A DNA stretch of 64,000 nucleotides, taken from Ophiobolus disseminans. Taxonomy: Eukaryota; Ascomycota; Dothideomycetes; Pleosporales; Phaeosphaeriaceae. The stretch's first letter is position 1; every line of letters starts with the position of its first letter. The position numbers were made by a program, and so were the translations under genes. A model generated the notes under the pieces. That model ran no database searches, was not told the origin of the DNA, and saw only the letters and a program-made list of their open reading frames with translations. Below are positions 11,244-20,892 of the stretch, piece after piece. The stretch covers positions 790,013 to 854,012 of the forward strand of contig MU006230.1 of assembly GCA_010093685.1 (NCBI GenBank), in the 5' to 3' direction.

Positions 11244-11743
11244 TTATCTTGCTGAAATACAAAGACGAAGACAAGCCATCGGCTCTATGCAAAGATCTTT
11301 ATCCCACTCCAGAATTTCTTACCGTAATCCACTCTCTTCCACACTCAGTAAATAGCTCAATTTCAGCATTCTAGATTAGGAACTTGCAAGATGGGATAGA
11401 TTGCAAAGCGCTTGTCTATCTAGTAAGTAGGAACAGAGACAGTATGATTTATTGAGGACGCATCCGCTCCATCCACAAACGCACTCCGTGTCTGGACAAA
11501 CGCCTTTCCCAGAGTTTATTTATCAGTCTAGTGCATAGATACCTTAGCTGCTGATCGCGCCTCTCGTACATAACAAGTAAGCTTTTTATACCTAAGTTAG
11601 CCTCTTTATAACGCACTAGGAAGCTTCCTTAACATCAAGTCAAGCACAACCACTCGTCCTCACATCAACAATCCCTCTCAGTATCCCTCTCAGTATCCCT
11701 CCATTCAACCTCCAATTAAGCATCAAGATCCTTCAAAACACAC
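11244..11743. other. Intergenic region downstream of thymidylate synthase
   Basis: 500 bp with moderately AT-rich sequence. It holds the 3' UTR of thymidylate synthase and the former promoter of the decayed F-box-like gene. The only structure seen is the short tandem repeat listed separately. Confidence 0.45.
11671..11700. repeat. Short tandem repeat, 12-bp unit
   Basis: The unit ATCCCTCTCAGT occurs twice in tandem, followed by a half unit ATCCCT. It lies about 45 bp upstream of the decayed F-box-like gene. It is probably replication slippage without function. Confidence 0.8.
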
Positions 11744-12791
11744 ATGACAAGCCCAACCCCCCTCTCGTCCCTGGCCCCCGAACTCCTCCACGCCATCCTC
11801 CTCCACGCCATCCCCAACGACATGAGCTTCTAGTTCACCCAACACAACGCCCAGCCCGACGGCGTACCGGAATGGTGGGTGCTAGCGGGGGGCACGGCGA
11901 CGCTGGCTACTGGAAAGTAGTCCGAAGGATACGTCCACCGCCGCCACTTGAGATAGTGAAGGCACCGCAGGGGACACCAAGCACGACTCGTATGGGCAAG
12001 GGGTATGCGCCTTCACACAAATCCGTTGCGACGTCTAGTGGACGTGCGAAACGCGGTGTGTTGTCGCCGTTTGTAGCATTGTCGCTTGTGAGTCGGCAGT
12101 TTCGACACGAAGTCAAAGTTACGTCGTCCTAGGTACTCACCTACCCACCTGCCATTCTTTCCTATCCACACGCACAAACTGACTACCGCCCATCAGCCAT
12201 TCTCTTCTCTACCAACGAATTCTACCTCCAAATCGACGCCCACGCTCACCCACCACCTCGCTCTCCTCTCCCTTAATCTTCGGCCCCCTCGGCCTACCGC
12301 ACCGCATCCATCTCCTGCGCGATATGCGCTACATCCACATCTCGCTCGTTATCACTGAGTGGGGCTACTGGGCCGGCACGCGTCTGCACGGGCGCGTGGA
12401 GTATTTTGTTCGCACCATGACGGCACACGCCGAGGACGAGGGCAAGAAGAGCTTATTGAAGCGTCTAAGCGTAATTGTCGAGCCGTCGCCTATGCAATAT
12501 CAAATCATGGAGGAGTACATGTTTGCGCTCGGGGCGTTGTGTGCGTTGAATCCGATCGCGGAGGTTTGCATCATGGTGGTGCCGGAGTGGTTTAAGAAAT
12601 GTATTGAGATGAAGGTTAAGGGGCTGGGAAGGGATGTGGAGGTGGTGGATTGGAAAAACAAGGGGAGAGGTGGGGAGAAGGTGGGTGTTAGACGGAAATG
12701 GTTCCAGCCGATGCTGGAGTGGAAGGACTTTGCGGCGAGGAATGGGATTGGCTTACCAGAAGGTGTGGATCGGTTTTGGGCGGCTGAGTGA
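11744..12791 (+). pseudogene. Decayed F-box-like protein gene (paralogue of 13174-14363)
   Basis: An ATG at 11744 opens an F-box-like start (SSLAPELLHAILLHAIPND) that meets a TAG after 29 codons, and a further TAG follows in the same frame. The conserved VALSLVSRQFRHE segment sits in another frame near 12080-12115, and a stop follows at 12130. From 12324 to 12791 a 155-codon frame is intact and aligns with the C-terminal part of the minus-strand gene at 13174-14363: MRYIHISLV / MRSIYIEVL, KKSLLKRLSVIV / RKSLLQELTICV, RKWFQPMLEWKDFAARN / RKWYQPTLNWKEYALRN, and DRFWAAE / DKYWIAE. The two copies face each other, so this is an inverted duplicate in which this copy has died. Confidence 0.75.
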
Positions 12792-13173
12792 CGGCGTTTG
12801 GGAGAAGTGGGTTTATGATACAGTGCGAGGGCTTTTGGGGCCAAATGTAATTTCGCTCAATGGGAAGTCCGAAGATGTGGTCAGTAGGAACCCCGACTTG
12901 GCAGATTTCGTTCACCAGAAGTGTACGCATGTAGGGAGCAGTATGGGTATCGTGTTGAGAGAATCGTCGTAATCGTGCTTATCCCCATGACTGGTAACAT
13001 AAGAAGCGCTGCGGAGTACCCGAAAGTTCATGATCCTTCCGGTAAACGATCCAGCTCATATCCTCAACAAAGAACCCAAGAAAGTAGTTCCAGCTCTTTC
13101 ATAACCCAGGATGCACATCGTTCAGGCCAAAGCATTCCAGTCTCCTATGCCCGTGACGGCCACGCAGCATGCC
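12792..13173. other. Convergent gap between the paralogues
   Basis: 382 bp between the 3' ends of the dead and intact F-box-like copies. I see no inverted repeat, transposon end or target-site duplication that would explain the duplication. Confidence 0.4.
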
Positions 13174-14363
13174 TCAGTTCTCCGCTATCCAATACTTGTC
13201 AATATCCTCCGGAGTGTCGATGCTGTTGCGCAGTGCATACTCTTTCCAGTTGAGCGTAGGCTGGTACCACTTGCGCGTCGTGACCCAGAATTGCTTAGTC
13301 TTCTTCGTCCACTTCGCCGACGTCAACGTCCTCTTGACCTGCACAAGCGGCCAGTCCGTCCCCTGTACCTCTCCACCCTTGCCCTGAATACACAACTTCA
13401 AGCACTGCATGTACCAATCGGGCAGACCGGAAATCCTCACATCTTTGATGCCGCACAGCATAGAGAGGTTCTCGAGACCGAACATGTACCTTTCCGCATC
13501 CGTTGGTATCGTGATTTGCGTGCCGGCTTGGGTGTAATGGTGTCTTGGTGGAGTGACCGGAATGCGCACGCAAATGGTGAGTTCTTGCAACAGCGATTTG
13601 CGATCTTCGTCGTCGGAGTGTTGCTTGAGGACATCGACGAAACATTCTAGGCGAGAGCGCTGGCGCTTGATTGCCCAGTGGGAGTCGGCATTTAAGAGGA
13701 CTTCGATGTAGATGCTGCGCAAGTTGCGAAGCAGCGGAAGTCGGAGACCGTCTTTGTCGCCAAAAGGCCCGAAGATGAGTGGCGAAGCGAGTGATACTGG
13801 GAAGTGTGCGCTGCCATCTATGGTGAACTTGTACGTGTTTGAGCCGTACAGGACCGCTGGGAGGATTAGCTTGGTGAAATTAAACTAAGATTGCACGCAA
13901 GCTTACCTCGAGCCTCATTCGACACTTCTTTGTTGACCAAGAAGATTTGAGTCTGGACCCGCAGCCAGTCATCACTGTTCCTGGCTTTGCGTGACCTCAG
14001 GTTCCAGTGCTGGCGTCCCATCGCAATCGGCACAGTATCTTGTTGGTCTTTGCTCGTAGCCTCAACGAGCCACCAAGGATCCTGCTTCTTTGAGGGTTTG
14101 AAAGCGACATTTTGCTCAAATGATATGGCGACGTTGTATGGTAGCAAATACGAGTAAACGTAGACGCGCAGTTCTGCAGGGAGATCCATCAATCGAAAGT
14201 GACCCTTGCGAACGAACGGCTTGGTATTGTCCTTGTAGCTCGAAACACCTTCGTCATCATCGATCACGATCTGCTCTTTTCCCATATACCTTGCGCCTGT
14301 GATCTCGACATCGTTATCGCCGTTGGAGCCAGACGCTTTACCAGGTTTCTTTCTACGTCCCAT
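13174..14363 (-). CDS. F-box-like/DUF-type fungal protein of unknown function
   Basis: Two exons (14363-13907 and 13856-13174) with a 50-nt intron give 379 residues. The upstream frame extends beyond 14363 only through a non-ATG codon, so the ATG at 14363 is the start. The N-terminal 45 residues are basic and acidic and disordered (GRRKKPGKASG...). A short leucine-rich segment FRLMDLPAELRVYVYSYLLP (about 57-76) has the F-box-like L-P-x-E-L pattern. VNKEVSNEARAVLYGSNTYKF bridges the splice junction and matches the signature after the F-box-like motif in a very large family of fungal proteins. Function is unknown. The decayed paralogue lies tail to tail. Confidence 0.75.
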
Positions 14364-14848
14364 GATGCAAGTTGAGTGTCGGAGAATGTGTGGGAGAGGG
14401 GTGGTTGTATGTGGCAAGACTATATTTTTGGGTGCGATCTAAGACTTTATGGACCCAGTTTCGAGGTGAAGGCCTCCGGATGCGCGCCAAGCCCTGCGCC
14501 CACTTATAGCGTGCAGGCAACAGCGACCCTTGTCAACTAATATTGAGTTAAAGCGACTTTAGCTGTGAGGACATTTAACTAGATGCACGATGTCATTGGC
14601 AAGTGCCTGAGGTTGAGGTGTGTCGGGGTGTACAGCCTCATCTTACGCTAGGCTCCAGCGCGCCAACAGAGTGGGGCCCGCCGGGCGCATGAAGCTTGTC
14701 CTCCGTAACTCAGCCTTGACGACCACACCGTTCGATAGGGTGCCCGTTATTCAAAGTTTGTGATTGTAAAAAAAAGACGATGGTACGAGCAACACCAATA
14801 CTGTAATCCCATCACGAACCTCGACAGTCGTCTCATCTATTCCCACTT
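14364..14848. other. Intergenic region
   Basis: 485 bp between the start of the F-box-like gene and the stop of the next minus-strand gene. A poly-A run at about 14768-14775 is the only low-complexity feature. It should contain the promoter of the F-box-like gene. Confidence 0.4.
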
Positions 14849-16049
14849 CTATATATAACTAATCTTCTTACAAAGCAACGCATCCAAATCCAACCCCTTC
14901 GGAAACGTAGTATACACACCACAAAACGTCCTCCTCGTCTCCAAACTCGCAAGCACCAACAACGCCAAAAAGCCTGCATATATCGACAGCGTGTAGGCCT
15001 GGAACCAAGCGCAGTTCACCGCCGGCAGAACGACGTGCGTGTCTTGTTTGCAAATGAGCTGCCATGTGGTGATGCAGAGCATCGAGAAGGCGAGGTATGT
15101 GGTGAACGTGACGAGGACTGTGCATGTCGTGGTGTATATGAGGCCTTTGCCGGCGAAAGGGACGAAGAGGAGGAGTGTGAGGATGAATTGTACGGTCAAG
15201 GGGGCGAAGAATAGGATTCGAAGAGACCATATACGCCAGTTCTGGGGATGTTCTGACGTTGTCGGTAGTTTGGCGTCTTGATAAAACGTCTCACTTAGCG
15301 TAGTGCTTGATGCGAATGGGTCTGTGTCTGAATCGTAGTCCGCAAAGCTGAAGTCGTCTACCAGCCATGGGGCGACGAGAAGACGATACAAGCCTATTAG
15401 CGTGATGAACGCAAAGATTGTGGGAACAGCAACTTCTTCGCCTGAATCGCCTTGTTTGTAGTTCTGAGCAAGGTCTGTCACTGTCTGCGCGCCCTGGAGC
15501 GCCACAATGAGCGTCTGGGCTGCCGATTTCGACATCAGACTGACTCTTCCTTTCTTCCCCATGCGAATGCAGGATGGTCCTGCATCATGTGCAATACCCA
15601 GAGAGCCGTCCCAAGACTGGCCAGTCCAGAAAGCGCTATTTGCGAGTGCGGCATCATATGGACTCCAATTCGTTGCGGTAGCTCTCCGCACGGCAATACT
15701 ATAATAGCGCCACACGATCGTCGTGGGATTGTATAAGCAGGCGATATTCAGCCAGCTTGGCTTTCTGGGACTGAGTATGACGATTTGAGGTCCGCCAACG
15801 AAGATGTGTGCCAGAAGCGGAGCGAATGCGAGAGTGAGGAGCCAGATCCATTCCGAGAAGGTGATTTTGGAGGATTGGTAGGTGAAGAAGAAGCGTGGGC
15901 GTTCCGTAGGATTGAGCTTGGGCGTTGGTAGTGTGGCGTTTTGCCAGTATGATGTGGCATTTAGGAAGGCACAGTAGTCCTGAGCAGGTAGTTAGTAGTA
16001 GCTCAATAATCATTGTGTTGTATGTGTGGAGGGAGCATACAGAAGCCAT
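14849..16049 (-). CDS. Fungal multi-span membrane protein of unknown function
   Basis: A 9-nt first exon (16049-16041, Met-Ala-Ser) is joined by a 61-nt intron to a long exon (15979-14849), giving 379 residues. The start is chosen because splicing yields MASDYCAFLNATSYWQNAT with two sequons, and the long exon itself has no early ATG. Hydrophobic segments occur around residues 45-65 (WIWLLTLAFAPLLAHIFVG), 165-190, 235-262, 268-292 and 308-335, so about five helices are expected. Polar loops contain DDFSFADYDSDTDPF. No family signature was recognised. Confidence 0.65.
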
Positions 16050-16572
16050 CTACAAGGAATGAGCGCCACAGGCATGTCGGAAGGACCAATAAACATTGTG
16101 GGGAGTGTAAGGACTTGATTAAAAGAAGTCGAATTCAGCTCGGAGACTAAGTAGCTTCCAAGAGATCTAAATGAAGTTCGGAAGATCTATACAGATTCGA
16201 CTAGCCGGTTTGGCTAAACGGGAAGGACCGTCATCGACAATCTGGGGGCCAGATCGTTTAGGAAGCAACGACGGGCGCACGTCAAAACGGGTACTTATTT
16301 CACGAATACGGAGTGATACTGCTCACTTCACCGGTAGCTTTCGGTGATGAAAGTCTGTGTATGTTCGAGTTGAGCGGCAAGGTCGCTCGTGCATGAGCTA
16401 TTGTTGGATGTTCTCTCACATGTGCTATTCTGGTGTAACAACGTACTTGGGTACCGCCTGAGACTTGCCAAACCAGTGGCGGGGCGATGGGTAGGTCCGC
16501 CAAAGCTAATGGTACAAAGTATCGGAATGTGATGTGAGCTGAGCTCACGTAGACGACAGTGTCCGAGAATGC
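16050..16572. other. Intergenic region
   Basis: 523 bp between the first exon of the membrane-protein gene and the stop of the HIT gene, both on the minus strand. No repeat, RNA gene or coding signal was recognised. Confidence 0.4.
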
Positions 16573-17255
16573 TCAAAACGTCTGCTCGTCCTTTGCCATC
16601 TCTTCCGCGAGCCACTCTGCTTCTCTCTGCATCTCCCCATCGCCCCTAGGTTTCCTAGCATCGTTGTCGACAGCAGGGAAGCCGCCTTTCTTCTCGGCCT
16701 CCTCAAGTTCAGCCCTCGCAGCCCTCTCCTTGTCCACGAGCTGCTTGTTGAGGTCGGCATCTTCACCCTCCATCATGCCATAGATTGCATCTGTACCGCC
16801 CTTATCCTCAAGGTCGTCCTTCTTCCGCGGTATGATGTGCGCATGCACGTGCGGCACGCTCTGCCCCGCATCCACGCCGTCCTGAATCGCAATGTTGAGC
16901 GACGATGCACCGAACACACGCTCCACCATGCGCGACACTCGCTGCACGGTCAGGAACAGGTCCTGCACCTCGGCGGCGGACAGGTCGTTGAAGCGCGGCA
17001 CAATGCGGCGTGGCGACACGAGCACATGGCCGGGCAGGAGGGGCTTGAGGTTGACGATTGCGAAGGAGTGGCGCGATAGGTGGAAGACCTGGGCAGGTGT
17101 TAGATAGGGTTAACGTTGGATTAGCGCGTCATTGGCAGAGTGTTGAGTGTTGATATCGCAACAGCTGCCAATTGCATGCAAATCTTCCGGAAGCGACGCA
17201 CCTGCGAGGTCACGACGAAGGTGCCAAACTTGATGGCATCCTTCGTAAGCGGCAT
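16573..17255 (-). CDS. FHIT-type HIT family dinucleoside triphosphate hydrolase
   Basis: Two exons (17255-17202 and 17088-16573) with a 113-nt intron give 189 residues. It starts MPLTKDAIKFGTFVV and runs into VFHLSRHSFAIVNLKPLLPGHV. The HIT triad HVHAH sits in SVPHVHAHIIPRK, and QDGVDAGQSVPH matches the Fhit subgroup. These enzymes cleave Ap3A/Ap4A through a histidine-AMP intermediate. The C-terminal part is a long Glu/Lys-rich helix. The frame is open upstream to another ATG at 17402; using it would add 49 residues that are basic and hydrophobic (RSFRQYFRTALFVVVVLHL) and could act as a mitochondrial leader. I prefer the inner start because it gives the usual family length. Confidence 0.85.
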
Positions 17256-18400
17256 GGCCTGCTGTCTGTCGCGCCAAAGCGTCTTCGATACAGCCTCAAA
17301 GCGCGTTGAGTCTGGAGCCAAGTGCAACACCACCACCACGAACAAGGCGGTGCGGAAGTATTGCCGAAACGACCGAAACGGAAGTTTCCTTACATCTTCC
17401 ATGCATCTGCGCGCCAGGCAGTTTTAAGCGACAGCGGAGCCGTTCTCGGCCTTTCTTGCCAGTGTCACATGCCGCAGCGGCCGCGTGGTGGTTTGCTCAC
17501 AATTCATTCGCGTGGGCCCGTCGGCTCCATGCACTGCTAAACACCGTGGGACCGCATCGTGGGGTCGCAAAAGGACGAACACCGGCGAGGCCATGTCGCC
17601 TTCGGCCTCGCCCTTACCTGACGGCAACCTACGCCGCTGTCTTACTCTGACATGCGTATAAATCCGGTACCCTCCTCAAAGTTGTCTTGATCAGCATCGC
17701 CTTCTTGTCGAAATTCTGAACCTTCTGTGGATCACACTGTGGACCCTTCATCCACCCCAACTCTTCCAACACAAATTAGGCTCTTCTTAGCTTTGTTTGC
17801 GTTTCCAGCAGGACAAGTCCGCCGAGTCTCTGAAAGTATCGGTAGTCATCTCTTGGCTGTTGTATTGGGTTTCGAGCTCCGACGCCTCTTTCAAACAAAT
17901 TGCCCTCCAGCTCCACGTTTCCCCCAACTAAGCCTCACCATCATCGCACGCCGCGCTACTATACTAGTCTTGGCGAGGCCGATCTCACACACGAAGGTCC
18001 ACTTCCCTACTACGGCTTCAGCTTCGAGCTGCGTCTGGCAAGTGGGTAAGAGGTGCTTGGACCCTGAATTTGGTCGAGTATAAGATCGGACTTGATCCGC
18101 GTCTCGGGCCTGACTGCACATATTCCACGCCTTTCTCCACCGATTACACAGCAACAATTGGTAACTAAGGAAGCAAGCCGAACACACGCCGAACTCTTGT
18201 CCAATATAAGAACCACGGATCGCCGTTGATCGGTACTTTGGTTCAATCTACCACGTATAGAGAGGCGCACCGACACTCGGAAACATCGAACATAAAACCC
18301 CCACAATCCGAACTCCAAACATCGCCACCACACACACCAAACACACCTCACCACACGCGCTCAACAAACCTCACCACACACACATACACACACACACACC
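17256..18400. promoter_or_regulatory. Intergenic region upstream of the STEEP1-family gene
   Basis: 1.1 kb between the divergent HIT and STEEP1-family genes, so it should hold both promoters. Open frames here are short and show no family signature. The last 150 bp before 18401 are A/C-rich and end in a (CA)n run. No operator was recognised. Confidence 0.4.
18375..18399. repeat. (CA)n microsatellite in the 5' leader
   Basis: An almost pure CA dinucleotide run, with one AT interruption, ends directly at the ATG of the STEEP1-family gene. The length of such a tract is expected to vary between strains. Confidence 0.85.
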
Positions 18401-18958
18401 ATGGACATCGCCACATCCTCCCGCCCCTTCTTCGCAATGCCCTCCCCCTCCCCAGAAGAGAAAATCTCCCTCCAAGCCTCAAACACAGTATACACCTACC
18501 ACTGCCTGTGCAGCCACCTCCTCCTCGCCACCACGACACCTCTCCCCTCCCTCCCGCAACGCACCCACGCCCTCGACAAAGCCCACATAATGCCCCTCCC
18601 ACCGCCCTCCGCGCCCTCCACGCGCAAGCACTCCAGCGCAACACACACGCCGCCGGACCACTACGGCCTGCTGCTCAGCACGCGCATCGAAAAGACGCCC
18701 GAGATCATCACGAGCGACAACGGCTTTGAGAAGCGGTACTTGCAGCGCTGCGGGCGGTGTAGTCTGGTCGTTGGGTATCAACTCGATTGGCAGCAGTTTG
18801 CTGTGGATCGCGCGGGAAGGAGGGAGGATTACGTTTTCTTGCTGCCTGGCGGGTTCATGACGACGAGCGAGATGATTCTCGGGAAGCAGGTTGCTGCGAA
18901 GGCGGATACGGGTGGAGGAGGGATTGCAACGGTGAGTGTGACGGAGGTGAAGGCGTAG
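18401..18958 (+). CDS. STEEP1 (CXorf56/UPF0428)-family protein
   Basis: One exon of 185 residues. The family pattern is visible: a Tyr/Cys start of the domain (TVYTYHCLCSHLLL, Cys35 and Cys37), an RPxxE-like acidic stretch, then KRYLQRCGRCSLVVGYQ with Cys117 and Cys120 completing a likely four-cysteine zinc site. In animals STEEP1 promotes ER exit of STING; fungi have no canonical STING, so the ancestral role must differ and is unknown. The C-terminal 40 residues are Gly/Ala/Val-rich. The ATG at 18401 lies in CCATGG, a good context, directly after a CA repeat. Confidence 0.75.
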   Translation: MDIATSSRPFFAMPSPSPEEKISLQASNTVYTYHCLCSHLLLATTTPLPSLPQRTHALDKAHIMPLPPPSAPSTRKHSSATHTPPDHYGLLLSTRIEKTPEIITSDNGFEKRYLQRCGRCSLVVGYQLDWQQFAVDRAGRREDYVFLLPGGFMTTSEMILGKQVAAKADTGGGGIATVSVTEVKA

Positions 18959-19426
18959 GAAAGGGTCTCCGCTACCCGATGCCAGTTTGTTGACGACGGC
19001 GTGCATGAGGACTGGGTGCTGCGTTATCATGGTTTGGAGTTTACCCGATTGGAGAGGTTCAGCGCAGAGGAGGAACACGGACGGCATTTCATTGCATATT
19101 ATCACGATACCCCCATTGGCGAACGCGCGAGGCTTTTCATGCTTACTAGAAGAGCCTACATTCCATGTAGACAGCGTACCCATTTGGATACAAAAACAGA
19201 ATTTCATGTCCTGTTCATATTCACAAGTTTGAACTTGCTCTCTCTACTGCCTATGCACTCCCTAGTCCTGGTGTGATATAAGACCCGTTCCGATAATCAA
19301 TACAACGCCGGTGTGTGCATGCAGCCTGCCCCAAAACCGTGACCCGTTTCGTACATGCCGCCGTCCGTCTTGCAAGTCGTGAAATGAAGAATGTGATGAT
19401 TGAAGCGAAATAACGACATGGAGAAT
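18959..19426. other. Convergent intergenic region
   Basis: 468 bp between the STEEP1-family stop and the stop of the myosin light chain gene. An open frame at about 19001-19276 looks moderately protein-like but has no recognised homology; I treat the region as 3' UTRs. Confidence 0.4.
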
Positions 19427-19988
19427 CTAGTTCTCTGCGATCGTCTTTACAAACTCTGCCAACTGTTAGTGAACATCATCTGTATCACAACAACCAAAGT
19501 CAGCTGTGCTGATGACTTACCCCTGTAATCCACCTCGTTATTGCTCGCATCGATGGTGCTCTTGAACAGCTCATCGACCTCCTCCTCGCTCATCTTCTCG
19601 CCCAGATTCGTCAAAATGTACTTGATCTGGCCTTTGCCGACAAAGCCCGACCGATCCTTGTCGAACACCTGGAAGCCGCGGATGTATTCCTCAATGTCGA
19701 AAGGCTCGCGGAAGCCGCCGGGGCGGTTGAGGATCTTGGAGAAGGTCTCGAAATCGACTGGTGGTGGTGTTAGTGTCGGACTTTGATGGTTGTGGATCTG
19801 CGGGTAGGGAACGTACAGTCTGCGCCGACGCCGCGCTCAAGGTCGCCAATCTCAGCGAGTGTGGGGTTCTGCCCGCATGCGCGTAGCAGGTCGCCGAGTG
19901 CGCTGCGGTCGACGCGGCCGTTACCGCGCTTGTCGAAGAGCTGGAATGCTTCGCGGTAGTTTGTGGAGGCCTGGTTGCTGTTATCCAT
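19427..19988 (-). CDS. cdc4: Myosin essential light chain (Cdc4/Mlc1-like EF-hand protein)
   Basis: Three exons (19988-19817, 19757-19521, 19455-19427) give 145 residues. The last exon is 29 nt and encodes the end of the protein (EFVKTIAEN). The order of motifs follows fission-yeast Cdc4 closely: AFQLFDKRGNGRV, LGDLLRACGQNPTLAEI, FSKILNRPGGF, FQVFDKDRSGFVGKGQI, ILTNLGEKMSEEEVDEL. Only the third EF-hand loop (DKDRSGFVGKGQ) retains most calcium ligands. The protein binds the IQ motifs of type II and V myosins and is needed for the cytokinetic ring; that is inferred from homology. Length equals the family norm. Confidence 0.9.
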
Positions 19989-20892
19989 GCTGCTCTTTGT
20001 TGCGTCTTGAAATGCAGTATGATCGGGTTTGCGCGGGGCAAGGGATGTCAAAACTCAAGGTGGTTTGTTGAGGAAGTGATGACACGAAAGCGAGGCAAGG
20101 GAGTGTTGTTTGTTGCCGTGGCCGTGGCCGTGGCCGTCGCTGCCGTTTTCCGTTGCGAGGCAGGGACGACTCGGCCAGCCAACGGAATCGGAGAGCGGGG
20201 CCATGTGACAATTGCGCGAGAGAAGGGACATACCATTGTGTCTTTGTGTGTGGTTGTTGAAGGGCGTAGGGGTATTCAAGCGTCCAAAAAATCGTAGTAT
20301 AGGCAAGATGAGGTGTGAATTGAGTAGTGGAAGGGGCTGTTTGATGTACGTTGAGCGTGGACCCGCCCAGGCGGTGTGTCAAGCGCAAATACTGGACGCC
20401 AAGCCTTTTGGGCTGGTCGTCTAGGCGACGCGTTGAGCGACACCACCTACTCTGCGCTACACCACTCACCTTGCTTTCCAAGCAAGAGCCACTGACGATG
20501 GGGCCGAAGCTCAGACCAAAGGTAAAGGCGGGTTTCATTCACCTATAACCGTTGCTTACCTAGGTAGGTAATTATCCCGAGTTTGATGAATACCGACAAT
20601 GGCATTCTACCAAACTCTACCGTAGGACACACAAGGCTGATACATGTGGCTTACTTCGGCCAAATTTCATACAGTAGTCGGCCACATTTCAGACAGTAGT
20701 CCGCCCCTACACATCGCTTCGCGAAACTGAGTGGCAGCCTGACCGGACATGTTGTTGCAAAGAGGTGTAGTGCGACGGAACTATCACCCATATGAAGTTG
20801 TGCTATTAGCCTTCTTGTTTGCATTCATCTGAGCGGTCTTCATTTCTCATATTGAATTGTGCGCAGCACTCACAACGTTGATCAGCGTCATA
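19989..20892. promoter_or_regulatory. Divergent intergenic region with a 22-bp tandem duplication
   Basis: 900 bp between the divergent light-chain and membrane-protein genes. It contains a GGCCGT triplet tract at about 20118-20140 and the 22-bp duplication listed separately. No coding signal recognised. Confidence 0.4.
20657..20700. repeat. Two-copy tandem repeat, 22-bp unit
   Basis: Units at 20657-20678 and 20679-20700 differ at two positions (shared frame CGGCCAxATTTCAxACAGTAGT). They lie about 190 bp upstream of the membrane-protein gene at 20893 and could be duplicated promoter elements or chance. Confidence 0.75.

Noticed and set aside
18987..19276. Protein-like open frame (HEDWVLRYHGLEF...) downstream of the STEEP1-family gene
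   Set aside because: No family signature or convincing start, and the stretch lies where two 3' UTRs meet; kept as non-coding.
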